Below, in pieces: positions 7,866 through 17,684 of a stretch of 64,000 bases of DNA. This DNA comes from Olivibacter oleidegradans (GTDB lineage Bacteria > Bacteroidota > Bacteroidia > Sphingobacteriales > Sphingobacteriaceae): NCBI RefSeq assembly GCF_042432805.1, contig NZ_JBHLWO010000001.1, positions 1,054,001 to 1,118,000 on the forward strand, in the 5' to 3' direction. Each line of letters begins with the position of its first letter. Positions within the stretch are counted from its first letter, which is position 1. Under the pieces are notes generated by a model. That model ran no database searches. It saw only the letters and a program-made list of their open reading frames with translations, and was not told the origin of the DNA. The position numbers and the translations under genes were made by a program.

Positions 7866-9803
7866 TTATTTATAACTTCTTTGGGTCAACTTCACATTCT
7901 CAAATACGAGTGCTTCTTTGTGAAGTGTTTCCGGTTGATTATCACCGTTATACTGCCATGCTGCTACATAAGCGAAATTGTCATCGTCCCGCTTTGCTTC
8001 ACCTTCCGGGGTAGCGCTTTCCTCGCGGAAATGGCCGCCGCAAGATTCACTGCGATTTAAGGCATCATCAACCATTAATTCGCCAAGTTCTAAGAAATCG
8101 GCTACGCGACCGGCTTTTTCCAATGACAGATTTAGCTCTTCGTTCTCTCCTAAGACGGTGACATCACTCCAAAATTCCTTTCGAAGTTCTTGAATCATTA
8201 CTTTTGCTTTTTTCAACCCTTCTTCATTTCTAGCCATACCGCAGTATTCCCACATAATGTGGCCAAGCTTCTTATGAATGTCATCTACGGTTTTCGATCC
8301 CTTAAGGCTAAGAAGTTTTTTGACCTTCTCTTCTACTTCTTTCCGGGTAGTTTCAAAAGCAGGATGATTTTTGTCAACCGGAGCAAAGCTTCCCAAGCTG
8401 GTTAGGTAATCACCTACAGTATATGGAATTACAAAGTAACCATCGGCCAAACCCTGCATGAGTGCAGAAGCACCCAACCGGTTTGCTCCGTGGTCAGAGA
8501 AATTACATTCACCCAAAGCATATAGACCAGGGATACTGGTCATCAGATTATAGTCAACCCATAATCCCCCCATGGTGTAGTGTACAGCCGGATAAATACG
8601 CATAGGTTGTTTGTATGGATTTTCATCCGTAATCTGATAGTACATATCAAAGAGGTTGCCGTATTTAGCGCGTACCGTATCTTCGCCCATCCGTTGGATG
8701 GCCTCTGCAAAATCAAGAAATACCGCTAGTCCGGTTTTGCCGACGCCTCTTCCCTCATCGCACATCATTTTAGCATTTCTGGAAGCCACATCACGGGGAA
8801 CCAGGTTACCGAAGGACGGATATTTCCGCTCCAAGAAGTAATCTCTATCGTCCTCTTTAATGTCCGACGGCTTTAACTGTCCTTTTCTGAGCTTCTCTGC
8901 TAATTCAACTGTTTTAGGCACCCAAACTCTACCGTCATTACGTAATGACTCGGACATCAAAGTTAACTTCGATTGGTGGTCGCCAGTTACAGGAATACAG
9001 GTCGGGTGAATCTGCGTGTAACAAGGATTCGCAAAGAAAGCACCACGTTTGTGCGCTCTCCAGGCAGCAGTTACGTTACATCCCATGGCATTTGTAGATA
9101 AGAAGAAAACGTTGCCATATCCGCCGGTACACAATAGAACCGCATGCCCTTCATGCGACTCGATTTTACCCGTTTTTAAATCACGGGTAACAATGCCTTT
9201 CGCATGTCCGTCAATCATTACCACGTCCAACATCTCATGACGAGTATAGGATTGTACTTTGCCGGCATTAATTTGGCGGTTCAGTGCAGAATAGGCGCCC
9301 AGTAAAAGTTGTTGCCCCGTTTGACCGCGAGCATAAAAAGTACGGGAAACCTGTGCTCCACCAAAAGAACGGTTGTCTAACAAGCCGCCGTATTCCCGGG
9401 CAAATGGAACGCCTTGTGCTACACATTGGTCGATTATATTGACCGAAACCTCAGCCAAGCGATATACATTGGCTTCACGGGCTCTATAATCGCCTCCTTT
9501 AATGGTATCGTAAAATAAGCGATATACACTATCGCCATCATTTTGATAATTTTTAGCAGCGTTTATACCGCCCTGTGCGGCAATGGAGTGCGCACGACGG
9601 GGGCTGTCCTGATAACAGAATGTTTTTACATTATAGCCTAGCTCGGCAAGCGATGCCGCAGCAGAAGCTCCTGCTAATCCTGTTCCAACTACAATGATGG
9701 TAAACTTACGTTTATTAGCAGGGTTAACTAACTTAAGATTGAATTTATGTTTTGACCATTTTTCGGCTAATGGGCCTTCTGGTATTTTAGAATCTAACAT
9801 CAT
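7866..9803 (-). CDS. sdhA: Succinate dehydrogenase/fumarate reductase flavoprotein subunit
   Basis: 645-aa catalytic subunit oxidising succinate to fumarate (or the reverse). The N-terminal FAD fold shows VVGTGLAGASAAASL (GxGxxG at residues 40-45). Substrate and flavin regions include RAHSIAAQGGINAA, the His-containing IHPTCIP and the VHYTMGGLWVDYN block. Length and subunit order (C-A-B) match the epsilon-proteobacterial/Bacteroidota complex II type. Two consecutive ATG codons make the start uncertain by one residue. It lies 47 bp downstream of sdhC. Confidence 0.96.
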   Translation of the reverse strand: MMLDSKIPEGPLAEKWSKHKFNLKLVNPANKRKFTIIVVGTGLAGASAAASLAELGYNVKTFCYQDSPRRAHSIAAQGGINAAKNYQNDGDSVYRLFYDTIKGGDYRAREANVYRLAEVSVNIIDQCVAQGVPFAREYGGLLDNRSFGGAQVSRTFYARGQTGQQLLLGAYSALNRQINAGKVQSYTRHEMLDVVMIDGHAKGIVTRDLKTGKIESHEGHAVLLCTGGYGNVFFLSTNAMGCNVTAAWRAHKRGAFFANPCYTQIHPTCIPVTGDHQSKLTLMSESLRNDGRVWVPKTVELAEKLRKGQLKPSDIKEDDRDYFLERKYPSFGNLVPRDVASRNAKMMCDEGRGVGKTGLAVFLDFAEAIQRMGEDTVRAKYGNLFDMYYQITDENPYKQPMRIYPAVHYTMGGLWVDYNLMTSIPGLYALGECNFSDHGANRLGASALMQGLADGYFVIPYTVGDYLTSLGSFAPVDKNHPAFETTRKEVEEKVKKLLSLKGSKTVDDIHKKLGHIMWEYCGMARNEEGLKKAKVMIQELRKEFWSDVTVLGENEELNLSLEKAGRVADFLELGELMVDDALNRSESCGGHFREESATPEGEAKRDDDNFAYVAAWQYNGDNQPETLHKEALVFENVKLTQRSYK

Positions 9804-9850
9804 CTTTATTCTATTTTTATCACAATTCCGGCGAACCGGGAAAGTGAATT

Positions 9851-10624
9851 TTATTTACAAAAGAAAAAATACAATGGCATAGCAGCAAAGGCTATCGGAA
9901 TAATAACGCCAAACAGCCATACTGCAAGAAAGCGCACAATCGGCACATACTTTTTATGATCGAAACCCAGTGATTGGAAGGCACTGTTAAAACCATGAAT
10001 TAAGTGAAAAGATAAGGCCGCCATTGCCAGTACATAAAAAGCAACTAGAACCGGGTTTTGGAAGGCATATTCTACCTGCTTATATAAATCGCGCGCTTTC
10101 GTCACCTCTTCTCCGTTTTCAGTAAACTTTTGATAATCTGTAAAATCTGATGCATTTAGCTCCGTAACCTGTGTTTCTAGCGTATTTAAATTGGTGCGAT
10201 ACTCTATATAAGGCACTTCATCGTTATGGAATTTCCACCAAAAATTGGCCATGTGAGTTGCGATGAAAACCAAAAGCACGGTCCCTAAAATACCCATGTT
10301 TCTCGAATTCCAAGTACTGTTTTTATTACCCGCATAACTTGCATAACCAACAGGACGAGCTTTCTTATTATGTAAGGTCAATAATAAGGCATAGATAGCA
10401 TGGATTATAATAGACGCATACAATAGATAGGACACTGCCTTAATGGGAGGAAAGTGTGTCATGAAGTAGGCATAGTCATTAAAAGCCTTGCCTGCATCAT
10501 CCTTAAATAATTGGAGATTACCAATCAGGTGTACTATCAGGAATGTACATAAGAACAAACCTGTTAAGGCCATGATTAGTTTTTTCCCTAATGTGGAAGT
10601 TAATGCTTGATTAAAACTACTCAT
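9851..10624 (-). CDS. sdhC: Succinate dehydrogenase cytochrome b558-type subunit
   Basis: 257-aa integral membrane subunit with five hydrophobic helices and conserved His candidates for haem ligation (FLIVHLIGN, IIHAIYALL, ATHMANFWW, FHLIHGFNS). The single, fused anchor of this length is typical of complex II with one di-haem membrane subunit. It is the first gene of the operon. A TAGCTTTG -7 element lies about 30 bp upstream on the minus strand. Confidence 0.93.
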   Translation of the reverse strand: MSSFNQALTSTLGKKLIMALTGLFLCTFLIVHLIGNLQLFKDDAGKAFNDYAYFMTHFPPIKAVSYLLYASIIIHAIYALLLTLHNKKARPVGYASYAGNKNSTWNSRNMGILGTVLLVFIATHMANFWWKFHNDEVPYIEYRTNLNTLETQVTELNASDFTDYQKFTENGEEVTKARDLYKQVEYAFQNPVLVAFYVLAMAALSFHLIHGFNSAFQSLGFDHKKYVPIVRFLAVWLFGVIIPIAFAAMPLYFFFCK

Positions 10625-10652
10625 TTTGTGTGTTAATTTTATTAATGGTAGG

Positions 10653-10660
10653 CAAAGCTA
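10653..10660 (-). promoter_or_regulatory. -7 element of the sdhCAB operon
   Basis: The minus strand reads TAGCTTTG, an exact TAnnTTTG match placed 28 bases before the sdhC ATG. The -33 half is weak. Confidence 0.5.
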
Positions 10661-10967
10661 TTTATTTGATTTAATAATGACATAATAATGGCTATCTATT
10701 TACGCAATTTAGAATGGTTCTAATTTTTGACCATTTTTACACAATTTTATAACCGATTTTGTATGTCTCTTTTTGAGGCGATCCTCGGTCTTTTTTTTGA
10801 AATCAAGCTTAAACGAGTTGAAGAAGAAGGCTTTATATAATTAATTTGAAATAAACAAGTCCAGGAGGTTCGATGATTGGCAGAAGACGCTGATCCTGGA
10901 TGTCGTATAACAAAAAAGGGCTCTTCTTGCGAAGAACCCTTTCTGTTTAAAGGTTATATATACTATG
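10661..10967. other. sdhC-degP intergenic region
   Basis: Apart from the sdh promoter element and the degP terminator hairpin (10912-10945) I find no gene, tRNA or repeat here. The stretch near 10690-10860 is AT-rich and featureless. Confidence 0.5.
10912..10945 (-). terminator. Intrinsic terminator of degP
   Basis: AAAGGG (10915-10920) and CCCTTT (10937-10942) enclose an inner TCTTC/GAAGA stem with a TTGC loop. On the minus strand the hairpin is followed by a T-run, 23 bp past the degP stop codon. Confidence 0.85.
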
Positions 10968-12521
10968 TTATTTTAAAGGGAATGTCGACGTATAACGAGC
11001 CCCGTCTTGCGTAACACCGCTAAGCTGAATCATGTCATTCTTGCCATATGCTAATGCGCTTTCGACATCATCCACATTATTAACCGGTTTACCATTGATC
11101 GCTGTAATGATAAATCCTTTTGGAACATTGTATTCGGCAAATAAACCGTCTCTCCTCACTTCAGATACGACAACACCCGAAGAAATGTTGAACTTCTTTT
11201 TCAATTGTGCATTTGCTGGAATGAAGCCTGCGCCTAGCTTGTTGTAAAGTTCAGCGGTACTACGGTTACTACCACTCTTGCCTTCTTTATCTGACTTAAT
11301 GGAGTCATCTCCTTTCAAGGTTACAACTACTTCTTTTTCCTTTCCATCGCGTTTGTACGTCAACTTAACTTTATCACCAGGGCGTAGTCTTGCTACACGC
11401 TCTTGTAGGTCTGGACTTGAGTAGATTACATTTCCGTCAATTTTAGTGATGATATCACCTTTTTTCAAACCTGCTGCGGCACCGCCTCCATTTGGCACTA
11501 CACTATTGATGTAAAGACCATTAATTTCGGCAACACCCAATTCTTTCGCTACTTCGGTATTGAGCTCTTGGAAGGTTACGCCTACATAGCCGCGTTTTAC
11601 GCTTCCATATTTTACAAAGTCATCGGCAATCTTTTTAACCAGGTTAACCGGTATGGCAAAACCGTAACCGGCATAGTAGCCACTCTGCGACATAATGGCA
11701 GCATTTATACCAATTAACTCGCCGTTGGCATTTACCAGTGCACCGCCACTATTTCCTTTATTGATCACTGCATCGGTTTGAATAAACGATTCGACTGCAG
11801 AGCTCGCCGGTATATTATTCGGATCTGCGCCATTTTGCTGCCACTGCTGGTAAAGTTCTTGTCTCTGTTGATCAGCTAATATACCGATGGCGCGACCTTT
11901 CGCACTGACGATACCCGCTGTAACGGTCGATTGTAAACCTAAAGGATAGCCCACAGCTAAAACCCACTCGCCAATATTTACATTATCTGAATTACCTAAT
12001 TTAACAATTGGGAGATTTGTTGCATTAACTTTGATTAATGCCAAATCAGTATTCGGGTCGCGGCCAATGATTTTGGCATCATAAACCTTTTTATTGGTAA
12101 GTTCAACGGTGATTTTATCAGCTCCTTCCACCACGTGATTATTCGTTACGATATAACCGTCATTGGAAATGATTACCCCGGAACCTGAAGCCCTTGCCGG
12201 CTGCGCTTGACGCTGACGTCCTCTCGGTGCGCCAAAAAATTCCTCAAACATATCCTGAAAAGGATCACCGCCCGATCGACCCGATTGCTCATATTCTGTT
12301 TTAATGTGAACGACTGCGGGAGTAACTGCTGCGGCCGCTTGCGTGAAATCAAGATTACCGGTTGAAGCTGCTATGTTACTTGGGTTATTCGCATAGTGAA
12401 GTTGTTGCCGCTCTTCAAACGACATTTGGCTAATTTGTTTCTTCTCCAACAATTTGTAACCTCCAACAGCCACCGCTCCACCAATAAGGGCTGTTAGTAG
12501 TGTCAATCCTATTTTCTTCAT
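10968..12521 (-). CDS. degP: DegP/HtrA (Do) family periplasmic serine endoprotease
   Basis: 517-aa envelope quality-control protease and chaperone. An N-terminal hydrophobic anchor (residues 5-20) precedes the trypsin-like domain with catalytic His129 (TNNHVV), Asp159 (NTDLALIK) and Ser258 (GNSGGAL). Two PDZ domains follow, about 300-395 and 420-517. The whole triad is intact. The Gln/Arg-rich loop around residues 95-110 corresponds to the LA loop. It is preceded by a 285-bp region carrying a candidate promoter and ends at its own terminator, so it is probably monocistronic. Confidence 0.95.
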   Translation of the reverse strand: MKKIGLTLLTALIGGAVAVGGYKLLEKKQISQMSFEERQQLHYANNPSNIAASTGNLDFTQAAAAVTPAVVHIKTEYEQSGRSGGDPFQDMFEEFFGAPRGRQRQAQPARASGSGVIISNDGYIVTNNHVVEGADKITVELTNKKVYDAKIIGRDPNTDLALIKVNATNLPIVKLGNSDNVNIGEWVLAVGYPLGLQSTVTAGIVSAKGRAIGILADQQRQELYQQWQQNGADPNNIPASSAVESFIQTDAVINKGNSGGALVNANGELIGINAAIMSQSGYYAGYGFAIPVNLVKKIADDFVKYGSVKRGYVGVTFQELNTEVAKELGVAEINGLYINSVVPNGGGAAAGLKKGDIITKIDGNVIYSSPDLQERVARLRPGDKVKLTYKRDGKEKEVVVTLKGDDSIKSDKEGKSGSNRSTAELYNKLGAGFIPANAQLKKKFNISSGVVVSEVRRDGLFAEYNVPKGFIITAINGKPVNNVDDVESALAYGKNDMIQLSGVTQDGARYTSTFPLK

Positions 12522-12694
12522 TTTCTATTTTATTTTTTAGCGGTTTGTACCATTATGCGGAGCTTGATGACTTATTACCGGGATGTTGCTTTTTTTCGTT
12601 CAAGGAAAATTCGATAAAAATTTGGACCCCTAGTAAAAGTCCTTCGCTCTCCTGTTTGTTTTAGTCAAGTCTGCAAACTTTGATTTGACTCTTT

Positions 12695-12736
12695 CAAAAG
12701 TAATACCATTTGGTGCTTAAAGCCAAATTTTTGGCT
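12695..12736 (-). promoter_or_regulatory. Candidate degP promoter with overlapping dyad
   Basis: On the minus strand TTTG (12727-12724) and TACTTTTG (12702-12695) are 21 bases apart. The -33 box lies inside a perfect dyad, AGCCAAATTTTTGGCT (12721-12736). The leader to degP would be about 170 bases. The dyad might instead be the weak end of the DUF3109 transcript, but it lacks a good T-run. Confidence 0.4.
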
Positions 12737-12806
12737 TGTCATTTCTGTTAAAAAATGTTAAAGAAAACTTAAAAAACAAGATTAATATGAAAAACTTACA
12801 AAGCCA

Positions 12807-13379
12807 TTAAATATGTGGGGATTTTGCTGCTTCCTCCAGTTCTTTATACCATTCTTCTCCGTATTTCCTGATTAATGGTTCTTTCAGAAAGCTATAAACA
12901 GGAACCTTTAACTCCCTTCCATAGGAACAAGCGTCATGACAGATATGCCAACGATCATAGTTTAGGACGTCAAATTCCGGATATTTCGTAATACGAATGG
13001 GGTATAGGTGGCAGGAAATGGGCTTCTTCCAATGTATAAGACCTTTTTGATAGGCGATCTCAATCGCACATTTTGTAATACCATTTTCCCAGGTCACGTA
13101 TGCACATTCCTTATTTCCGTCAACACATGGCGTTGTCAAATCACCGTCTTCATCCACCACGTGTGTTCCGGTGCTTTCAATGGTCTCAATTCCTTTAGCC
13201 GTCATAAAGGGTTTTACTTCAGGATAAATCTCCTTAAGTATAGTCAACTCGTGCTGATCGAGTGGTGCGCCCGAATCGCCTTCCACGCAACACGCTCCTT
13301 TACATCTGTTCAGATTACAGACAAATTGTTCTTTAATGATCTCCTCATTAACCAATACGTCACTAACTTCAATCATCAT
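12807..13379 (-). CDS. DUF3109 family cysteine-rich protein
   Basis: 190-aa cytosolic protein with eight or more Cys, including FVCNLNRCKGACC near the N-terminus, KCAIE, SCHLYPIR and WHICHDACSYG. This is the DUF3109 pattern, related to the YkgJ-type zinc or iron-chelating cluster proteins. The metal and the reaction are not established. There is no signal peptide. It is the second gene after the DUF3108 gene, 45 bp apart, and probably shares its transcript. Two or three ATG codons in a row leave the precise start open. Confidence 0.85.
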   Translation of the reverse strand: MMIEVSDVLVNEEIIKEQFVCNLNRCKGACCVEGDSGAPLDQHELTILKEIYPEVKPFMTAKGIETIESTGTHVVDEDGDLTTPCVDGNKECAYVTWENGITKCAIEIAYQKGLIHWKKPISCHLYPIRITKYPEFDVLNYDRWHICHDACSYGRELKVPVYSFLKEPLIRKYGEEWYKELEEAAKSPHI

Positions 13380-13424
13380 ATCGTTAATATTGCGACAAAA
13401 TGGCGTTTTTATGTCTTTTTGTCG

Positions 13425-14204
13425 TTACTTAGTTGTTTTCAGTGGATATTTTAAACCTTTGGCGCCGGTAAGTTCCAAGGTTACCGCTCCTATTAAAATA
13501 TCTACTTGTGCCTTTACCGGTATTCGGTTATCATCATCCGTTACCCAAAGATGAAGTTTACTATCTTTTTTAAATACACGACCCGGCTCCAATGATGGGC
13601 TAAATCGCAGGCACCTAAATGTTCCCAGAGGGGTTTTTATATTTTCTTTACCTAAATAGGTAATGTAGAGATAAGCTAAAGAGTCTTTTAGAAAATAAGA
13701 GAGCTTAAATGATTCTCCCTCCTTTATATTCGATAAGTCTAGTGTTCTCGAAAAATAATAGGCAGATAGCAAATCGAATGTCTGCGATTCTTTAGCGGTA
13801 AAATTGCCACGCGTTGCCTCAATCTTCTTTTTATCTTGATAAAATCGAATCTTATCGTTTCTCCTATATTTACCTTCTTTGATATCCTCGCTAAAGAAAT
13901 AAGGAAGGTATGTTTTCTGATCAATATACGAATCGTATTGGTCACGTATATTATAAAAGATACTGAATGCCTTTGAAGTCTTACCAACAGCGGTTAAATG
14001 ATATGTTGGTTTTCCATCAAACGTTAGATCAGACGGTAAGACTTTTAATACACCTTCTGCTGCCGAAATAAAGCCATATTTAAGCTTATAAGTCAGCTCT
14101 TCTCCCGGTTGAAATACGCCCTTTTTTAAATAGGGTAAGACCTGCGCGGACACATGGGCTGAAAACGTAACTGAGATAATAACCGCTAGTAGTTTCTTCA
14201 TCAT
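13425..14204 (-). CDS. DUF3108 domain-containing exported protein
   Basis: 259-aa protein with a clear signal peptide (cleavage after SAHVSAQ) and the DUF3108 opening FQPGEELTYKLKYGFI, then alternating beta strands to the end, consistent with a periplasmic or outer-membrane-associated beta protein. The function is unknown in this family. It sits among envelope genes, downstream of the DUF2480 gene and upstream of DUF3109 on the same strand. Confidence 0.85.
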   Translation of the reverse strand: MMKKLLAVIISVTFSAHVSAQVLPYLKKGVFQPGEELTYKLKYGFISAAEGVLKVLPSDLTFDGKPTYHLTAVGKTSKAFSIFYNIRDQYDSYIDQKTYLPYFFSEDIKEGKYRRNDKIRFYQDKKKIEATRGNFTAKESQTFDLLSAYYFSRTLDLSNIKEGESFKLSYFLKDSLAYLYITYLGKENIKTPLGTFRCLRFSPSLEPGRVFKKDSKLHLWVTDDDNRIPVKAQVDILIGAVTLELTGAKGLKYPLKTTK

Positions 14205-14248
14205 AAATTATTTATCGCTAAGCATTAACCAACGCCTTAGACGATACT

Positions 14249-14764
14249 TTATGTCGTTCGTTTAAATATAGGAACCGTAGAACAAGGCTCACCGTACATA
14301 ATACTTTTGGCAACTTTTGATAACTTATAAGCAAAGGTAACGAAGGCCGATTCCGGAATTTTTATGTCTCCGCAACCCTTTACTACTACTCGCTGGTCTC
14401 TGAACTGCTCTATGTCCAGATTGGATAAGGCACGCTCAAATAATATATCTTCAAAGGTTTTTTTGTCCCCGAAAAAAAGCTCATTTACATAAGGTTCCAA
14501 TTTATTAGCCAGGAGCATATAGGCCCATGTAGGAACGATTGCATCTGCACTGCAAGTAATCAGCACATTTTTACCTGCGTATTTAGACCAGTCGTTTTCT
14601 TTTACAAAGGCACGAAAATCCTTTTCACGTAAAATAAGTCCCTGAAATAAATTGTCTTTTATATCGTAAACGGCTACTTCAGCTTTTGATTTGAGTGATG
14701 CTAAATCAAAGGTTAGCAGACCACTGTTTGCAACCCTGTTTACTATGTTTTCTTGAATTTCCAT
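14249..14764 (-). CDS. DUF2480 family protein
   Basis: 171-aa soluble protein. The segments DIKDNLFQGLILREKDFR, CSADAIVPTWAYMLLANKL and VVKGCGDIKIPESAFVTFAYKL are characteristic of the Bacteroidota-restricted DUF2480 family. No catalytic site is evident and no function is known to me. It lies 44 bp upstream of the DUF3108 gene on the same strand and is separated from the PpiD-type gene by a terminator, so it begins a new unit. Confidence 0.75.
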   Translation of the reverse strand: MEIQENIVNRVANSGLLTFDLASLKSKAEVAVYDIKDNLFQGLILREKDFRAFVKENDWSKYAGKNVLITCSADAIVPTWAYMLLANKLEPYVNELFFGDKKTFEDILFERALSNLDIEQFRDQRVVVKGCGDIKIPESAFVTFAYKLSKVAKSIMYGEPCSTVPIFKRTT

Positions 14765-14822
14765 ACCCCTCGATTAAATTACAAAATTCCTCTATTGCCA
14801 CTAATGTTAGGCCGTCTTAAAA

Positions 14823-14858
14823 TAAAAAATCCGGATAGTATGTTATAGCTATCCGGAT
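14823..14858 (-). terminator. Intrinsic terminator of the PpiD-type gene
   Basis: ATCCGGATAG (14829-14838) pairs perfectly with CTATCCGGAT (14849-14858) around a 10-base loop. On the minus strand it is followed by a T-rich run, 22 bp after the stop codon. Confidence 0.88.
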
Positions 14859-14880
14859 ACAAAGGTATGAATAAATAATT

Positions 14881-16986
14881 TTAGTAGAACCTCACGCGAT
14901 TATCCTTAATGTCTGCTTTATCTAATAAAGCTTGGAAGGATTGATTGGAAGCCCGTTGTCTCAGTTGTTGTCTAACTTGTTGCTTTTGTTGATCAACTTT
15001 ATCTAAGGCAGGAGGATTTACGAAGTCAGTAACCTGTACCACATATACACCTTGATTTCCTTCGATTGGCTTAGATAGCTGCTTCGGTTGTAATCCGAAA
15101 ACCGTACCTACCACTTTATTCTCCTGTGCAACCCCCGGTAATATCGGGTTTGCAAAAACGATGTTTTGTTCCGCTTTCGGTGTTTTTCCAACTTTTTGTG
15201 CTATCTGGTCAATTGATTTTGCGCCTTGAAGAGCATCGTTCAACTTCTGTGCTAGCTTTGTGGCCTTTACCTTATTTAATACTGCCGGTTCGATTTCTTT
15301 CTTCACATCCTCCAAAGACAACTGTCCTTTGGGGCGAATATTAGTCAATTTAGCAATCACATATTGATTGTCAAGCTCGTAGACCTTGTCCGTTAAATCG
15401 CCTTTTTCGGCTTTGAAAGCCCACTTAATCACTTCCCTTGGTGTTTCAAGGTTAGGCAGATAGCCTTGCATGGGCGTAATGTTATCCGCATGTTCTACGG
15501 TCAAACCCGCCTTTTTGGCCTCTTCAGCAAAGTTTTGGCTATTTGCTTTTCCAAAGAAGTCGGATGCTTTGCTATAAGCTGCTCTTAACGTCTCATTGCT
15601 ACTACTCACGCTTTTATCGATAATAGCTGCCTTTACCACTTTAGACATCCCTTTTTGTGCGTCTACCTTAATGATATGCACACCATATTGTGTGTTTAGA
15701 ACGAATACATCACCTGGTTTTGCATCAAAAACAGCATTTTCGAAAGCAGGGATCATGCTACCTCTAGCGAATGTACCTAATTCGCCGCCATTATCTTTTG
15801 TTCCGTCCGTACCAAATTCCACTGCCAGTGCAGCAAAGTTACCTCCCTTTAGAATAAGGTTTTTGATGGAGTCTGCTTTTGCCATTGCCTTATCAACTCC
15901 GCCTTCTGTTGCAGGATTTAATAAAATATGGCGTGCGGTGACCGAATCCGGACTATTGCGTACATCCAATATTTTTGCAGACTCGTAGACACCGTTCGAA
16001 TATACAGGCCCTACAGTTGAACCTTTAGCCGCGCTAAATACCAGTGAATCCAAAGCAGGGCTCAAGGTTCCTTTCTTTATGTAAGAAACGGGTCTCTTTT
16101 GCTCCGAGTTGGATACAGCAAACAACGAGTCATTGGTAGACTTGGCCAATTCTTCCGTTAGTTTAGTAATCGTTTCCTTGGCTAAAGCCGTATCTTGTGC
16201 GGTTGGTTGCGCATTAAATACAACGTAATCAAAAGAACGCGTTTCCATCTGATTCTTGAAAGCGGCCTTGTGTTCGTTGTAGTAATTTTGATAATCAGCG
16301 TCCGTTAACTTGATGTCTTTGTCGGGTATGGAGGCATAATCTAACAAAACGTAGCTAAAATTGGCAATTTTATTCCGTTGATTATAATCTTCGGTTGCTT
16401 CTAAGGAAGTTACGTAAACACTGTTTTGTACCAGGTTGTTATATTTCTGCTGTAGACGGTTATCTCTCATGGCTTCCAAAAAAGTACCCCACTGTCTACT
16501 TAGCTCGCTATTTGCAGGTTCTTTTGCAACATTGGCAAGAAATTGGTTCAATTGATTGCGATCTATTTCTCCGGTCTGTGGATTGCCGAAATTCTGCGCA
16601 ATCATCGGTGATGGATTTTTACCGGTTACCATATCTTGCAACTCGTTCTTTCCTACACCCAGACCAATACGCTCGAGTTCTTTGTCGAGTAATAGCCGTC
16701 TTAAGTTTTGATTCCATGCATCTTCAACCGCATAGGATGTCATTTGTGGACTCATATTGCCCCCCATTTGCTGGCGCATATTGTTGATGCTTTGTTCCAC
16801 TTGATTATTGAAATCCGTATACGATATAGATTCGCCATCTATATTACCCACCTCATTTTGATGAGATGCCCAAAACGGGGTGCCGAAGCGGATAACGTCG
16901 CCTAATAAAAATGCTACGATTGCTAAACCGATAATTACTACAATGATTATTCCCGCGCGGTTTCGCAAAAAGGTCATTAATCCCAT
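14881..16986 (-). CDS. PpiD/SurA-like membrane-anchored peptidyl-prolyl isomerase
   Basis: 701-aa periplasmic folding factor. One N-terminal transmembrane anchor (residues 10-30), a SurA_N-like helical region (about 40-240), and a parvulin rotamase domain (348-441) with ARHILL, GGELGTF and NTQYGVHIIKV. A second, degenerate parvulin-like repeat may occupy 450-640. Such proteins assist folding of exported and outer-membrane proteins near the SecYEG exit. It lies downstream of lptC on the same strand, as in many Bacteroidota, and is closed by a strong terminator. Confidence 0.88.
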   Translation of the reverse strand: MGLMTFLRNRAGIIIVVIIGLAIVAFLLGDVIRFGTPFWASHQNEVGNIDGESISYTDFNNQVEQSINNMRQQMGGNMSPQMTSYAVEDAWNQNLRRLLLDKELERIGLGVGKNELQDMVTGKNPSPMIAQNFGNPQTGEIDRNQLNQFLANVAKEPANSELSRQWGTFLEAMRDNRLQQKYNNLVQNSVYVTSLEATEDYNQRNKIANFSYVLLDYASIPDKDIKLTDADYQNYYNEHKAAFKNQMETRSFDYVVFNAQPTAQDTALAKETITKLTEELAKSTNDSLFAVSNSEQKRPVSYIKKGTLSPALDSLVFSAAKGSTVGPVYSNGVYESAKILDVRNSPDSVTARHILLNPATEGGVDKAMAKADSIKNLILKGGNFAALAVEFGTDGTKDNGGELGTFARGSMIPAFENAVFDAKPGDVFVLNTQYGVHIIKVDAQKGMSKVVKAAIIDKSVSSSNETLRAAYSKASDFFGKANSQNFAEEAKKAGLTVEHADNITPMQGYLPNLETPREVIKWAFKAEKGDLTDKVYELDNQYVIAKLTNIRPKGQLSLEDVKKEIEPAVLNKVKATKLAQKLNDALQGAKSIDQIAQKVGKTPKAEQNIVFANPILPGVAQENKVVGTVFGLQPKQLSKPIEGNQGVYVVQVTDFVNPPALDKVDQQKQQVRQQLRQRASNQSFQALLDKADIKDNRVRFY

Positions 16987-17123
16987 ATGCTCTTTATACT
17001 ATTTTGATTGAAGGTTTTAAGTTCTTTATTATAAGTATTTAAAATAAAAATTCAACAAATTTTTAAATGAGGGCGCAAGATACAATTTTTAACAATAAAA
17101 AAAGTATTTGCGATGGAGTATTG

Positions 17124-17684
17124 TCATAATCCATCACCTTCTTTTAAATTGTATACTCCCCTTGCCCCGTTTATTTTCCGGTGTTCAAAATTTTCATCAG
17201 CCTCGAAGAAGTTCCCTTCCAATATACTTCCATCAGGACTGGTGATGGTCAATGGCAGTTTATTGAAGAAAATCCGTTTATCGTTATCCCAAAAAAGTTC
17301 TTCCGATTTGAAGATCGTTCCATCAGCCATGGTAACAACCACGTTATGCCTCAATTCGACCAGGTTTTTCTTTTCAAAGTATAGACCATAGTTAGAGGTG
17401 ACTCTTCTCTCCTCTTTTTTGTTTTTATCATAAAAGATCAAAAGCACATCTTTTGGGAACTCGTAAAAGGGACTATCTACATTATGCTTAATCATTTTGC
17501 TGGAAATCAACTTAGCTTTTACGACCGCCGAATCACTGTAAATGACGGTAACACCATAAGAGACATCAATCGGTTCTTCAGCATTAATGTTCGCTATGCG
17601 CTCGACATCCTTCAGGTCATTTTCGCAAGAACACAGGAATAAGACAGCAAAAAACAACGAAACCATGGTTTGTTTAAAAACCAT
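17124..17684 (-). CDS. lptC: LPS-export protein LptC
   Basis: 186-aa periplasmic component of the Lpt bridge that carries lipopolysaccharide to the outer membrane. The ATG at 17684 gives a lipoprotein signal ending LFLCSC (lipid Cys at 20), unlike the membrane-anchored E. coli LptC but normal in Bacteroidota, and a mature beta-jellyroll region (VKAKLISSKMIKH, TSNYGLYF, TMADGTIFKSEELFWD). The length matches E. coli LptC (191 aa). The frame is open further upstream into the preceding gene, but those codons add an unlikely N-terminus. A second in-frame ATG at 17666 is possible, and both lie in opposite arms of a hairpin. Confidence 0.82.
   Translation of the reverse strand: MVFKQTMVSLFFAVLFLCSCENDLKDVERIANINAEEPIDVSYGVTVIYSDSAVVKAKLISSKMIKHNVDSPFYEFPKDVLLIFYDKNKKEERRVTSNYGLYFEKKNLVELRHNVVVTMADGTIFKSEELFWDNDKRIFFNKLPLTITSPDGSILEGNFFEADENFEHRKINGARGVYNLKEGDGL

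Noticed and set aside
13008..13454. 148-codon plus-strand frame opposite DUF3109 and DUF3108 genes
   Set aside because: It spans two supported minus-strand genes and shows no domain; Phe/Ile-rich translation is typical of antisense AT-rich DNA.
15596..15988. 130-codon frames antisense to the PpiD-type gene (also 16395-16787)
   Set aside because: Both lie entirely within the isomerase domains and lack starts with any supporting context.
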